Made by a program: the position numbers and the translations under genes. From Sialis fuliginosa (Eukaryota; Arthropoda; Insecta; Megaloptera; Sialidae): 64,000 nucleotides of DNA. Positions 51,313 to 60,599 of this stretch are shown one piece after another. Location: the NCBI GenBank assembly GCA_961205875.1, contig OY540817.1, positions 8,405,001 through 8,469,000 on the forward strand, in the 5' to 3' direction. Position 1 is the first letter of the stretch, and every line of letters starts with the position of its first letter. Below the pieces are notes generated by a model. That model was not told where the DNA came from. It made no database searches and saw nothing but the letters and a program-made list of their open reading frames with translations.

Positions 51313-52326
51313 TACTAATATTATAAATGCAAAAGTGTGTCTGTCTGTTAGTTACCTTTTCACAGCTTTGCCTGTTGAACCAATCTTGATGAAATTTGAC
51401 ATGAAGATAGCTTGTATTTTGAGAAAGAACATTGGTTACTTTGTATCCCGAAAAAAGGTTATACTTTTTTGGCGTAGACATCTAGCGTGTAAATTTGAAA
51501 CTAAAAACCTGTTTTATAAACTAGCATATAGAAATCCATAGACATAGAGCATGGACCACGAATCTGAATAAAAAACAAAGAAAAGAGATGGAAACAGTTT
51601 TGGAATATACTTGTCCTTTTTTTAAACAGGAGTGTATTCATTCTTGGCCCCGAACATTAAAAATATTCATAGATACATATATATAAAGAGGTTAAAATAC
51701 AAAAAATAATTAATGTTATAAAAAAAATTTATTAAAAAAAAAAACGATTGTTGATTTCTAAATAATATAAGTTTTGTAGACCATAATAGAAACAACTTTC
51801 ATCAAAATGTAAACAACACAGCATTATCCATTTTCTTACAATTGCATCTTTTTCACCAATAATGTTTAACCATCTGTGACAACAGATTTATAATTAATTA
51901 ATTACCGATAAGTATTATTTAATATTATTAAAAATATTATTTACTTAACGGCGAAAAGATCTTTTAGTATCTTTATCCAACTGCCACTTACACACAAAAC
52001 AAATATGAACCATTATAGTATGTTAATATTAATATTCTAATAAAAAACTTATTGTACAAAAATCACAAGCTAGATATCGGACAGAAATACAACCTTGAAC
52101 TGTAGTAAGCTACCAATCAGATTCTTAGAAAAAGAGATAGATGTATTCCAAACTACACTGCATTTCTTTCTCACTTTTTGAACAAATGTTACACCATTGT
52201 GTTAATACATGCGCTGTCCATGCTCTATGTCTATGTAGAAATCTGTATTATTTACCTAATCTAACTTCATGATGTTGTTTTCACTAAACTAAATTCCACG
52301 CGAACGAAGTCGCGGGTAACAGTTCG
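51313..52326. repeat. Dispersed insect repeat, copy C, interrupted by a hAT-like insertion
   Basis: It starts ACTAATATTATAAATGC, continues with GTGTCTGTCTGTTAGTTACC, CTTGATGAAATTTGACATGA and TACTTTGTATCCCGAAAAAA, and ends CACGCGAACGAAGTCGCGGG. The sequence is split at 51536 and resumes at 52244. The same family is at 11589 (inverted) and 46559. Members elsewhere end in CTAGT, as Helitron 3' ends do, but I cannot confirm that class. Confidence 0.65.
51537..52235. mobile_element. hAT-like non-autonomous element nested in the dispersed repeat
   Basis: Exact 20-bp terminal inverted repeats (CATAGACATAGAGCATGGAC) bound a 699-bp AT-rich insert. TAGAAATC is repeated directly outside both ends (51529-51536 and 52236-52243), an 8-bp duplication. 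The related repeat at 11589-11885 is continuous across this point (ATAACAGAAATCTGTATT, inverted there), so it supplies an empty-site comparison. No coding capacity. Confidence 0.82.
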
Positions 52327-52869
52327 TTTCTTGCAAAAACAATATAACATATGATAAATAAATTTTAAGTTCTACAGAGAGATTATTATTATTATGGGAA
52401 GATATGTAATCGTTTCTGAAAGCAGATTTCGGAAGTACCACTTGATTTTTCCGCTTCAGTAAAAAATGTAAGGTATAATTACAAATAATACATGTATACT
52501 TAAAAATTTAATATACTTTTCGGAGCTGTATAATTATAATTATGGATCCAAAATGATATCCTTTTTTAATGTTTTTATATTTCTAATATCTCTAATTTTT
52601 AGCAATCTATAAAAAAAAATATTTTATAATATTTCTAGATCTGTACAAGTACATAACATCATACTAAGTATAATTTTATTATCTTTCTGACAACACTTCA
52701 CTATAAGTATTTATACATTATAAAGTACACAATATGTTTCTTTCATTAATTGTAATTATCATTCAATATATATATTGACGTGCAGTTTTTATCAATATTT
52801 ACATAATTTTAATTCTTTCTTATCTTGTTTCATTTATAAATTGCAAATAAAAGAAAATAATAATATCAG

Positions 52870-52875
52870 TTTATT
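52870..52875 (-). terminator. Poly(A) signal of MBF2 copy 1
   Basis: AATAAA on the minus strand about 75 bp beyond the stop codon at 52951-52953. No other AATAAA lies closer to the stop. Confidence 0.45.
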
Positions 52876-52950
52876 TAAAAAAAAAAAAAAAACATAAAAC
52901 ATAAAAATAAGTATAAATATAGGGATTCAGTTTTAACAATGATTTTCTTC

Positions 52951-54350
52951 TTATGGATAATCTCTTGGTCGTCCATAAATATCAAAGAAAACTCGGACAG
53001 CTTCACCTTCGTTCACTCTGACTTTACATTCTACGTCACCATTCCAATTAGACCTTATATAATAAATATACCCATGCTGTTTACCAACATTGTAACCAAA
53101 AATGTGAGTGATATTGAATTCTGGATATATGTCATCAAATTTAATAAATTCTTCCTTAAGTGCTGGTACGTTTGTTGCTATAAGTTTTCTTTCCAGTAAT
53201 TTATCGCCGTATTGCCTGTTGAATTTTAAATTGTTATTAATGGTTATTCTAGATTCTAGATGCTAGTTTCTTATACTAATATAATTCAGTTATTTATTAT
53301 CAGTGGCGTACCTATATATCTAGTACCCTCTAGTTTACAAGCAAAAATAGCGGTGTTTATTTATTTACCAATAAATTACAAAATTTTGGTATACATCATA
53401 CAAGATTTAATTCTAAATTAACCCTCCATTAGCGGCGCCTTATTTCATAACATGAATCGTAGCACAAAGTCTGTCAAACCACAGCATATTTAAAATTTTA
53501 AGTACTGATGATTTTTTATAGGCGACTAATGTTTAAATGTATTATTATAATTATTTTTAAAAAATATACTTAAAACATCAATATAATTGTTGAAGTAAAT
53601 AAATACTAAAATATACTGTAAACTTGGCATACTTTCCCAATAATATTTACATAAAGCCAAAAAAACAAATGTCAGAATAAAACTATCCATAAAAATGATT
53701 AATCTATTGAATCAATGAGACTTGTCACCACTATTGAAGGATTAATATAGATATATTGAGATATTTGAAGTAATTTTAATAACATTCTGAACACGTAGTT
53801 TGTTTTATATATAAAAATCTATAAAACATAATATTTGGAATTTATTTTTCAGTCTCTTGGAAAAGGGTCCAATAATTTGTTTTTTTTTCAAAATTTCATC
53901 ATTTTTGTTTTTGAGTTATCAATCTACTTTCGTGTACCAAATTTTATCTAAATCGGTATAAAATTTATATAGATATTTATTCGATATTTTTCGTGTTAAA
54001 TCGAAACAAATCGAAGACAAATTTCAATGATTATTATTTTCTTTCGAACTTTTTAACACAATTATATGGAGTCATATTATAAATTTAACTGACCATAATT
54101 TGACTAAACAACATAGCAAATTGTTAACACAAAACTAATTCGTAAAAATGTTTAAATACTCCACTTACCTATCCAAATGCCACATATCTCCATAATTTGG
54201 ATCTTGCTGTATGACTTTTCGCATAACAGTTTCTTCATTAACTGTGTAACTTGTCATTGACCCATCTTCGTTGATAAAATCACTAGTGTGTTGTATTGCC
54301 ATTATGGGCAACAACAAAAAAAGCAAGTATACAACAACTTTACCCAACAT
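52951..54350 (-). CDS. MBF2-family secreted protein, copy 1 (two exons)
   Basis: Exon 1 is 54169-54350 and exon 2 is 52951-53215, joined over a 953-bp intron (donor GTAAGT after GATAG, acceptor CAACAG). The join falls inside codon 61 (Arg) and restores a 148-residue protein that aligns end to end with the neighbouring copies. Residues 1-18 or so form a signal peptide (MLGKVVVYLLFLLLPIMA). The PNYGDMWHLDR block (51-61) matches the GGNFGD(M/L)WHxDR block of the others. NITH lies at 95-98, YNVGKQHGY at 102-110 and FFDIYG at 137-142. The family is named after a silkworm transcription co-activator (MBF2), but members with signal peptides are most likely secreted, and the function here is unknown. 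It is the most diverged copy and the only one with an intron. Read without splicing, exon 1 would stop at 54165, giving a misleading 61-residue product. Confidence 0.82.
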
Positions 54351-54403
54351 CTTTTTCCTAGATTAAAATTATTGTTCTGATATTCGAAATGAAATTTACC
54401 ACA

Positions 54404-54411
54404 TATTTATA
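54404..54411 (-). promoter_or_regulatory. TATA box of MBF2 copy 1
   Basis: TATAAATA on the minus strand, 54-61 bp before the ATG. About 31 bp downstream lies TCAGAA (near 54379), close to the arthropod initiator TCAGT, so transcription probably starts there with a 5' leader of about 30 nt. Confidence 0.5.
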
Positions 54412-55337
54412 TTATATGGTAAGATTTAGCAATAAAATTATTTTCTAAGTAAACTATTATTTGTTGTAAACTATGACACATTTTTCAAAGTAATTATGAT
54501 TATATTTTTAAATAAATAAATAACATGTCGCGGGAAACCCGTCAAGGATTATGATATCTTATCATTATTTTTTATAGACTTATTTTTTTTATAATTTACT
54601 TCATATTTTATTGGCAATCACCTGTGTGTTTTTCAAAATTGGATGGTAGGAACACGTCTTGACCGGCAGTGATAATGGTTTAATTAAATCAATATCTCAA
54701 CTGTTTTTGTTTTGTTAGAAAATTATCATTTGTCAATTTTTCGTAATACTTAATTATTATTAAACTAATTCTATCATCTTGTGTGAAATTTGCATCAAAA
54801 TCGGTTCGATATTTTTCATGTTAAGTACTTTAAGTATACCAAAATCTACTTAAGTATTAACATCTCTGTACTTAATTTATGTAATTTACAACTTACCTAC
54901 AAACAAATTATAGTGAAAATATGTAACTATTTAAAATGTCAATTGTATTTTTATAAATATTATATTATATTAACTTATAAAATGTTCACTAACTGAAACA
55001 CTGTTATTTTATATGTATGTATATTGGAAGTCGATCATAGGTAGAATCATGCAGCTGAAGAGACGTAACTCTGAAGCAAACGTCGCAACTTCAGAAAATG
55101 GTGATAATTTGGATGTTTTTTATTTGGTTATTTATAGAAAATTATAATTTCATGTCTTCCATCATCAGGAAGCTTAATTTTACACAATACATATAATATT
55201 TACTATCAGAAACATGATTTATTACGATATTTTTATTTATTTGTATACATATTTTAAGAATGTTGTTATAAATGTATTATGTTCATTGAAGCTATTTATC
55301 CAAAGTACATATTTCACAACACATTATTTAGATAAAA

Positions 55338-55771
55338 TCAGGATTCAATTCCATATATATCTAAAAACATTCTAATAGCCTCGTCTTTTCGTATTCCAAC
55401 TGCAGCGCCAGCTTTTCCAGTCCAACTTGTAGATAACCAGAAAACGTAACCTCTCTGTCTTCCAACATTAAATGCAAATACGTGGGTTATATTGTACCCT
55501 ATATAATATTTTTCAAAATATAGTACAGTATCGTTTTCAGCACCTTCTTTTGTAGCCAATAAATATCTTTCAGACAGGTATCGTTAGGTTTTCTATATGA
55601 AATGTAAAAGTCACCGAAGTTTCCTCCTTCGTCTGGAGGTATGTTGCCTAAATCTTCCATAGTTTTTCTTATAAAAAAATTCTCTTCATTAACCATATAT
55701 ATTTGTTCAAACATTTGGACCACAAGTATAATTATTATAAAATATAATAAAAAAAGTATACTGCGATACAT
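55338..55771 (-). pseudogene. MBF2-family copy 2, frameshifted
   Basis: An intronless member of the cluster split over two frames. Frame one (ATG at 55771) encodes a hydrophobic signal segment (MYRSILFLLYFIIIILVV), then PPDEGGNFGDFYISYRKPND, and runs on out of register. Frame two resumes at about 55580 with ERYLLATKEGAEND, GYNITHVFAFNVGRQRGY and ends MFLDIYGIES at 55338. The break lies between the ProAsnAsp motif and GluArg (about 55575-55590); alignment with the siblings indicates one missing base near a Leu codon. There is no stop in either part apart from the frame change, and the rest is well conserved. It may be a young pseudogene, a sequencing or assembly error, or a segregating null allele. 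A downstream AATAAA is present near 55218-55223. Confidence 0.75.
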
Positions 55772-55826
55772 TTTTTTTTTACTTAAATAGAAATGACATA
55801 ATTAAGTTCATTGTTAATAAATGGTT

Positions 55827-55834
55827 TTTATATA
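55827..55834 (-). promoter_or_regulatory. TATA box of MBF2 copy 2
   Basis: TATATAAA on the minus strand, 56-63 bp before the ATG at 55771. The spacing resembles that of copy 1. This suggests the promoter is still intact although the reading frame is broken. Confidence 0.4.
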
Positions 55835-56523
55835 AATTATATCTCAAGAAATCTTCGGGTATCTACTCTATTTATCAACACAGTACCGTACCAAAGATAG
55901 AAAAACACATAGGCGTAGAAAGGAGTTTTTAAAATTTGGTAATTAACTTATATTATTATGACGTGTTTTCGAAATGGAAATTTATATTAATTTGATTAGC
56001 TTTATATTTGTGATTTGATTTAATATTTACCTTTATATGGGGTATTTCAAATAACTTCCTATGTATTCGATTTCATTGCTAATTTTTTATTTAATTTTAT
56101 ACTCCAAAGAATTATTTCATCACATTCATTTGTGTGTTTTTTTTTAATATTCAGTATTTAAATCATTGGGACTAATTGTACAAAATAATTATACAATAAA
56201 ATAGGGGATCAAATTCTTTGTATTAAATAGTAGATTTTGAAAAAAATGCAAAATTCTACATCCCGTTTTTATAATATATTTGTTAAAGTAAATAAAGTCA
56301 ATTATTGGAAATATAGTCAAAGCTAATAAATCTACATCTCAAAATGAACATTTTGAACCTACAATCGTTGGAAGGCAATTATTTTAATTATTTTGTGAAT
56401 TTCAAAATTATTCGAAAAGAATAACTAACTTGCCCCAGGTTCAGAAATACGTAGTTACGGTGCTGTTTATCAAATAAACTAATTAATAAATAGTAATGAA
56501 ATATAAACATACATTGCAAAATA

Positions 56524-56529
56524 TTTATT
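56524..56529 (-). terminator. Poly(A) signal of MBF2 copy 3
   Basis: AATAAA on the minus strand 28 bp beyond the end of the coding region. The short distance is common in compact insect 3' UTRs. Confidence 0.5.
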
Positions 56530-56556
56530 TAATAATGTCTTACAATAATTTCATAA

Positions 56557-57006
56557 CTACACATTATTATTTTTAATTCCATATATATCTAATAGTACTC
56601 TAACACCCTCTTCCTTCCTTACTTTTGCTTCAGCGCCTGCATATCCTGTACTACCGGAAGCTACCCAATCGATAAAACCATGTTCTCTTCCAACGTTATA
56701 CGCCAAAATATGTGTTATATTATAGCCAACGTAGGTATTTTCATATATTATTACAGAATCGTCAGGACGTTCATATCTTGTAGCTAAAGTAACTCTTTCA
56801 ATTAATACGTCATTAAGTTGTCTATCCAAATGCCAAAGGTCTCCAAAGTTTCCTCCATCATCGGGAGGAACTGTTATTAAATTAGATCGAACTGTAAAAG
56901 TTTTTAAAGAACCGTCTTCTTCTTCTACAGAATAAGTTTTTTCGATAATACAGTTAGTTGTCACAATTGCAATGCAATAAAATAGAAATTGCAAACTGTG
57001 AATCAT
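56557..57006 (-). CDS. MBF2-family secreted protein, copy 3
   Basis: Single-exon gene, 149 residues. The open frame extends upstream to 57174, but I place the start at the Met at 57006. From there the protein begins with a signal peptide (MIHSLQFLFYCIAIVTTN), matches the siblings in length, and the TATA box at 57045-57052 lies between the two candidate starts. Landmarks: PPDDGGNFGDLWHLDR (47-62), RVTLAT (71-76), GYNITHILAYNVGREHG (94-110), STGYAG (119-124), RVLLDIYG (136-143). The sequon Asn96-Ile-Thr may be glycosylated. The role is unknown, probably extracellular. It has no intron at the site where copy 1 has one (after HLD). Confidence 0.85.
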   Translation of the reverse strand: MIHSLQFLFYCIAIVTTNCIIEKTYSVEEEDGSLKTFTVRSNLITVPPDDGGNFGDLWHLDRQLNDVLIERVTLATRYERPDDSVIIYENTYVGYNITHILAYNVGREHGFIDWVASGSTGYAGAEAKVRKEEGVRVLLDIYGIKNNNV

Positions 57007-57044
57007 GTTGTACTTGAATAACACATTAGTTTCTTTTGTTATAG

Positions 57045-57052
57045 GTTTTATA
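57045..57052 (-). promoter_or_regulatory. TATA box of MBF2 copy 3
   Basis: TATAAAAC on the minus strand, 39-46 bp upstream of the ATG at 57006. About 31 bp downstream is ATTCAAGT (57012-57019), a plausible initiator. It lies inside the longer open frame, which argues that the N-terminal extension up to 57174 is not translated. Confidence 0.55.
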
Positions 57053-58008
57053 CACAAGTATATAATATGAAATAATAATTTAACCCTCAGCCGGTAGAAC
57101 TGGGTAATACTAAAGTTACTCATAGTAAGTGTTCTGACAGCCCGAATCGATTTCTGATTGATTGTAGTAGCCAAGTCTCACTCACAACCGTATTTTATCA
57201 ATCAATTTCGTCAAATATACTTCAATTTTATTTTATTTTTTTATACTCACTAAAAATAGGTTTAGTTAAAAATGGCGACACTGTCATAACTCTAACTCTA
57301 GGTCATACAGACTCCACTTTGAATTTTCTTTGGTACCTTTGCTCGTATCCAAATTTCAAATATAATTATTATAATTATTGAATTTGCTAGATGTTGATAC
57401 TATATATAGTTTAATTAAGTTTATGAAGTTTCCTTGTTCGTTCTTATAAAAAAGAAAAACTAAGGGCCGTTACTAAAAATGTAGAATTAATTATACTGTC
57501 ACATTTTGTATAATTATTCATTATACAAAATCGTAAGTATTTGGAGATGTTTTCCTTCGAAAGAGACCAATTAGAGTCATTCTTTCAGGGGGTAAAATAT
57601 TAAAGCTTTTTGTACAAAATCCTATAAAAATTAGCTTATTGTTAACTATTGTGTGCTATTAAGGGTTAAATAATGAAGGGTAATAACGAATTTTAAATTG
57701 AGCTGTACAAGCTATCTACCAACGTTATATTTATTGCTCTACGATTATCAATTCTGGAGATAAAAGCTTTCAAATGGTGACATATTTTCATTAAATTCAT
57801 GCACCTGAGATTACTCCCTATTAATGCCAAGGAAGACCTACTTCTAGTAAAATACAGTATGAATATCATCCGAGGGATAAATATATTTCTTAAGCAATAT
57901 TTTTATAGATATGATTACACTATTAACTAAATATTACACATTAGTTTTCACAACTTACATATGTATATAATAAATAAAGAAAAAAATCCAATTCATTTCT
58001 CATAGATA

Positions 58009-58014
58009 TTTATT
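58009..58014 (-). terminator. Poly(A) signal of MBF2 copy 4
   Basis: AATAAA on the minus strand about 43 bp past the stop codon, at nearly the same distance as in copy 5. Confidence 0.5.
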
Positions 58015-58056
58015 TATAGATTTTTAACATAAGTAGGCAAATACATTAAATACAAA

Positions 58057-58503
58057 TTATGCATTTTCAGTACCATAAACGTCCATTAACATGCGTATTG
58101 TCTCTCCTTGTCTTATCGAAATAAGAGTACCAACATATCCATCATTACTAGCAGCTATATAATTTACAAGTCCTCGTTGTCTTCCAACATTGTATATGAA
58201 CACATGTGTTATATTATAACCATAATACTTGTTTTGGTATGTAAGATCAGTGTCAGTTGGTTCTTTATTATACGTAGCTAATGTTACTCTATCAAGAAGT
58301 ATATCATTCGGCACTCGTTTCGATATCCAGAAATCTCCAAAATTTCCTCCGTTATCTAAAGCTAACTTTCCTTTACCAATTCGCTCTGTGATTTTTGTCA
58401 ACGGTTTATCTTTCTCTTCAGTTGTGTATGGTTTTTCATTTATAACTTTTGAAAACACTGTTGCAATTATTAAGCAGAACAATATTATAGTTACCCTATA
58501 CAT
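58057..58503 (-). CDS. MBF2-family secreted protein, copy 4
   Basis: Single-exon gene, 148 residues. Residues 1-18 (MYRVTIILFCLIIATVFS) are a signal peptide nearly identical to that of copy 5. Then NGGNFGDFWISKRVPND (51-67), LLDRVTLAT (69-77), YYGYNITHVFIYNVGRQRG (93-111), DGYVG (121-125) and MLMDVYG (138-144). The PPD(E/D) that precedes GGNFGD in copies 2, 3 and 5 is ALDN here, and the usual DIYG is DVYG. The 5' flank with its TATA box, and the 3' flank, resemble those of copy 5, so these two look like the newest duplicates. Function unknown; a secreted product is inferred. Confidence 0.86.
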   Translation of the reverse strand: MYRVTIILFCLIIATVFSKVINEKPYTTEEKDKPLTKITERIGKGKLALDNGGNFGDFWISKRVPNDILLDRVTLATYNKEPTDTDLTYQNKYYGYNITHVFIYNVGRQRGLVNYIAASNDGYVGTLISIRQGETIRMLMDVYGTENA

Positions 58504-58539
58504 TTTGTATGTGTTATAAAAAAAAATTAATGTTACTGT

Positions 58540-58547
58540 CTTTTATA
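58540..58547 (-). promoter_or_regulatory. TATA box of MBF2 copy 4
   Basis: TATAAAAG on the minus strand, 37-44 bp before the ATG. The surrounding AGTATAAAAGACA is shared exactly with the promoter of copy 5. The 5' leader should be only 10-15 nt. Confidence 0.6.
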
Positions 58548-59421
58548 CTAGTTTAAAATACCGTTAATTATTTAGATAATAATTATTTGTATACAAATAT
58601 ATTAGATTCTATAGTTTCTAGTATAGAAAATAATTATTTGAATAGTTGTTATTAGTTGGAAAGATTAAATATCGACAGTTGTATAGAACTTATTTACATT
58701 TTGTAGGTATTTTGTAAACAAATAAAAGAATATAATTCTTAAAATTACCCTTATTCATATGTATATTTATTTTTTGTACTGTACTATAATAATTACACGT
58801 TCTGAAAGTTCTTGAAACACGTGGCCACTATCTTAATTACATCTGTGTATCTATCGGTCTGTCTGACATTAATTTTTAAACTAAATTATTGTGAATAGTA
58901 GATGCGCACCATCATATTTTTGATCAGAGCCGTAAACAATTTAATTTTTTTTAAATTAAAATTGTTGAGAATATTATTAAAATTATTTATATTGTTTATT
59001 TCTTTTTCATTTATTATTTTTTTTCTGGTTATTTATCGTTACATTTTTAGTATTCTATAATTTTTCATAAAAAATCGAGTACAATAAAAATGTGTACTGT
59101 TGTATTTATAAAAAAAATATATGTCTTATGTTTTTGTTACACATTATTCTATTATTTGTAAAAATTTTTAGAGGTAGCAAAAATATTTACAATTAAATTT
59201 ATATAAAAATGCTATCTAAATTTGATTTTACTTTGGTACCTTCGTAAATATTTAAATTACTAATATTGAATTAAATTTTAGATAATACATACAGGTGATA
59301 AATATTTAGTTGTTCCTTAATATAAAAATGAATAACTAGGAGTACAATAGTAACTGTACCGCAAATATTAACTTAGAGCTATTTAATTACTATTTTATTT
59401 TTATTTTAGTTTATTTATTAT

Positions 59422-59637
59422 TTATTGTATAAAATCGTAAGTATCTCGACTTCTTGGGGAGAAAGGAAGTACATTTTTCCCTAGAACCCTTGCATCGCAT
59501 AAGATTTTTTTCACCGGATCGAATAAAACCAATTCTAACCCTTCATCTTTTACAGGAGGTGAACAAAAATTTTTACACAAATAATTAAAATTGTCATCAA
59601 CCATTTTATTAGTAATTATTCCAAAAATTGCTGTCAA
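59422..59637 (-). other. Unrecognised 71-codon open frame between MBF2 copies 4 and 5
   Basis: The frame starts MTAIFGIITNKMVDD and ends PFSPRSRDTYDFIQ. I do not recognise it. It has no signal peptide and does not resemble MBF2. Its composition is less Leu/Ile/Lys/Tyr-biased than chance frames here, and a degenerate relative of its last residues (TYDFV then stop) lies at about 57523-57560 on the same strand. It may be a remnant of a duplicated gene or transposon. A real small gene is possible but unsupported. Confidence 0.25.
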
Positions 59638-60046
59638 ACTTTAAATTAATGCGTCTTGGGGGGACTGTAATACTTTCACGAAGAATTTTCTTCGATCCAA
59701 TATTAAAGGTGGGCACTTTATATGTTTAAATATAGTAAGCCCCAATACTCGAAAATGATGACTTGTACGAAAAAAAGTTATTTAATCTTTATTGTAGATA
59801 ATTTTTTTATCTGTATACTTGATAAATGATATATTTACTTAAAACTAATTGTACTAATTGTAAAGTACCTTTTAAAGACTTTAAAAAGTATTCTTATAAC
59901 TAACTTTTGACACCTTCTTTACATATAAACAAAAAATTAAAATTTAAACGAAAATTCAACTCCTTGCAAATTTTTCCGTAATAAAACCCTAAAGTTACTT
60001 GCGTATAAATAAAGAAAAAAATATCTTATAAACTCATACATCTACA

Positions 60047-60052
60047 TTTATT
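60047..60052 (-). terminator. Poly(A) signal of MBF2 copy 5
   Basis: AATAAA on the minus strand about 46 bp beyond the stop codon. Confidence 0.5.
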
Positions 60053-60097
60053 TTAAACAATAATACAGAACACAAATTAAAAAACAATAAATACAAA

Positions 60098-60541
60098 TTA
60101 TGCTTTTTTAATACCATAAATATCCAACAACACTCGTACTGCTTCTCCTTGTCTAACTTGGACAATAGCACCAGTATATCCTGAACTACTAGAAGCTAAC
60201 TGCCTTACATATCCTCGTTGTCTTCCAACATTGTATGCGAACATATGAGTGATATTATAACCAGAATAAAAGTTTTCGTATAAAATTTCGGTGTCGATTC
60301 GTTGTGCATAATGTGTAGACATTGTAACTCTATCAAGAAATTCATCATTAGGAATTCGGTCTATGTGCCACATGTCTCCAAAATTTCCACCTTCATCTGG
60401 TGGTATTTCTTCTACACCAAATCGCTTTGTAATCGTTTTTAAGGATCCATCTTTCTCTTCAATAATGTAGGTTTTTTCAACTATATCTTTTGAAAACACT
60501 GTTGCAATTAAGCAAAATAATATTACTGTTAGTCGAAACAT
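60098..60541 (-). CDS. MBF2-family secreted protein, copy 5
   Basis: Single-exon gene, 147 residues, the cleanest member of the cluster. Signal peptide MFRLTVILFCLIATVFS (1-17), then PPDEGGNFGDMWHIDR (47-62), PNDEFLDRVTMST (64-76), GYNITHMFAYNVGRQRGY (94-111), SSGYTG (119-124) and RVLLDIYG (136-143). The Asn-Ile-Thr-His sequon followed by Tyr-Asn-Val-Gly, and the closing Asp-Ile-Tyr-Gly, are the features that suggest the MBF2 family (Pfam MBF2). The start is fixed by the signal peptide and by a TATA box 40 bp upstream. The molecular function is not known from sequence. Confidence 0.88.
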   Translation of the reverse strand: MFRLTVILFCLIATVFSKDIVEKTYIIEEKDGSLKTITKRFGVEEIPPDEGGNFGDMWHIDRIPNDEFLDRVTMSTHYAQRIDTEILYENFYSGYNITHMFAYNVGRQRGYVRQLASSSSGYTGAIVQVRQGEAVRVLLDIYGIKKA

Positions 60542-60580
60542 TTTTGAATGTTATGAAGTAATATAATTTGATTTTAGTGT

Positions 60581-60588
60581 CTTTTATA
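60581..60588 (-). promoter_or_regulatory. TATA box of MBF2 copy 5
   Basis: TATAAAAG on the minus strand, 40-47 bp before the ATG, inside AGTATAAAAGACA, the same core as in copy 4. The expected start is near 60557 (ACTTCATA). Confidence 0.6.
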
Positions 60589-60599
60589 CTTGTTTCAAG

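Noticed and set aside
51335-51541. 68-codon plus-strand frame
   Set aside because: Part of the same dispersed repeat, ending at the nested insertion.
52939-53199. 86-codon plus-strand frame
   Set aside because: It is antisense to exon 2 of MBF2 copy 1, which has family motifs on the minus strand.
54165-54350. A complete 61-residue secreted peptide gene
   Set aside because: The stop lies just inside a consensus splice donor, and a matching exon with the rest of the MBF2 domain follows 953 bp downstream.
58229-58519. 96-codon plus-strand frame
   Set aside because: Antisense to MBF2 copy 4.
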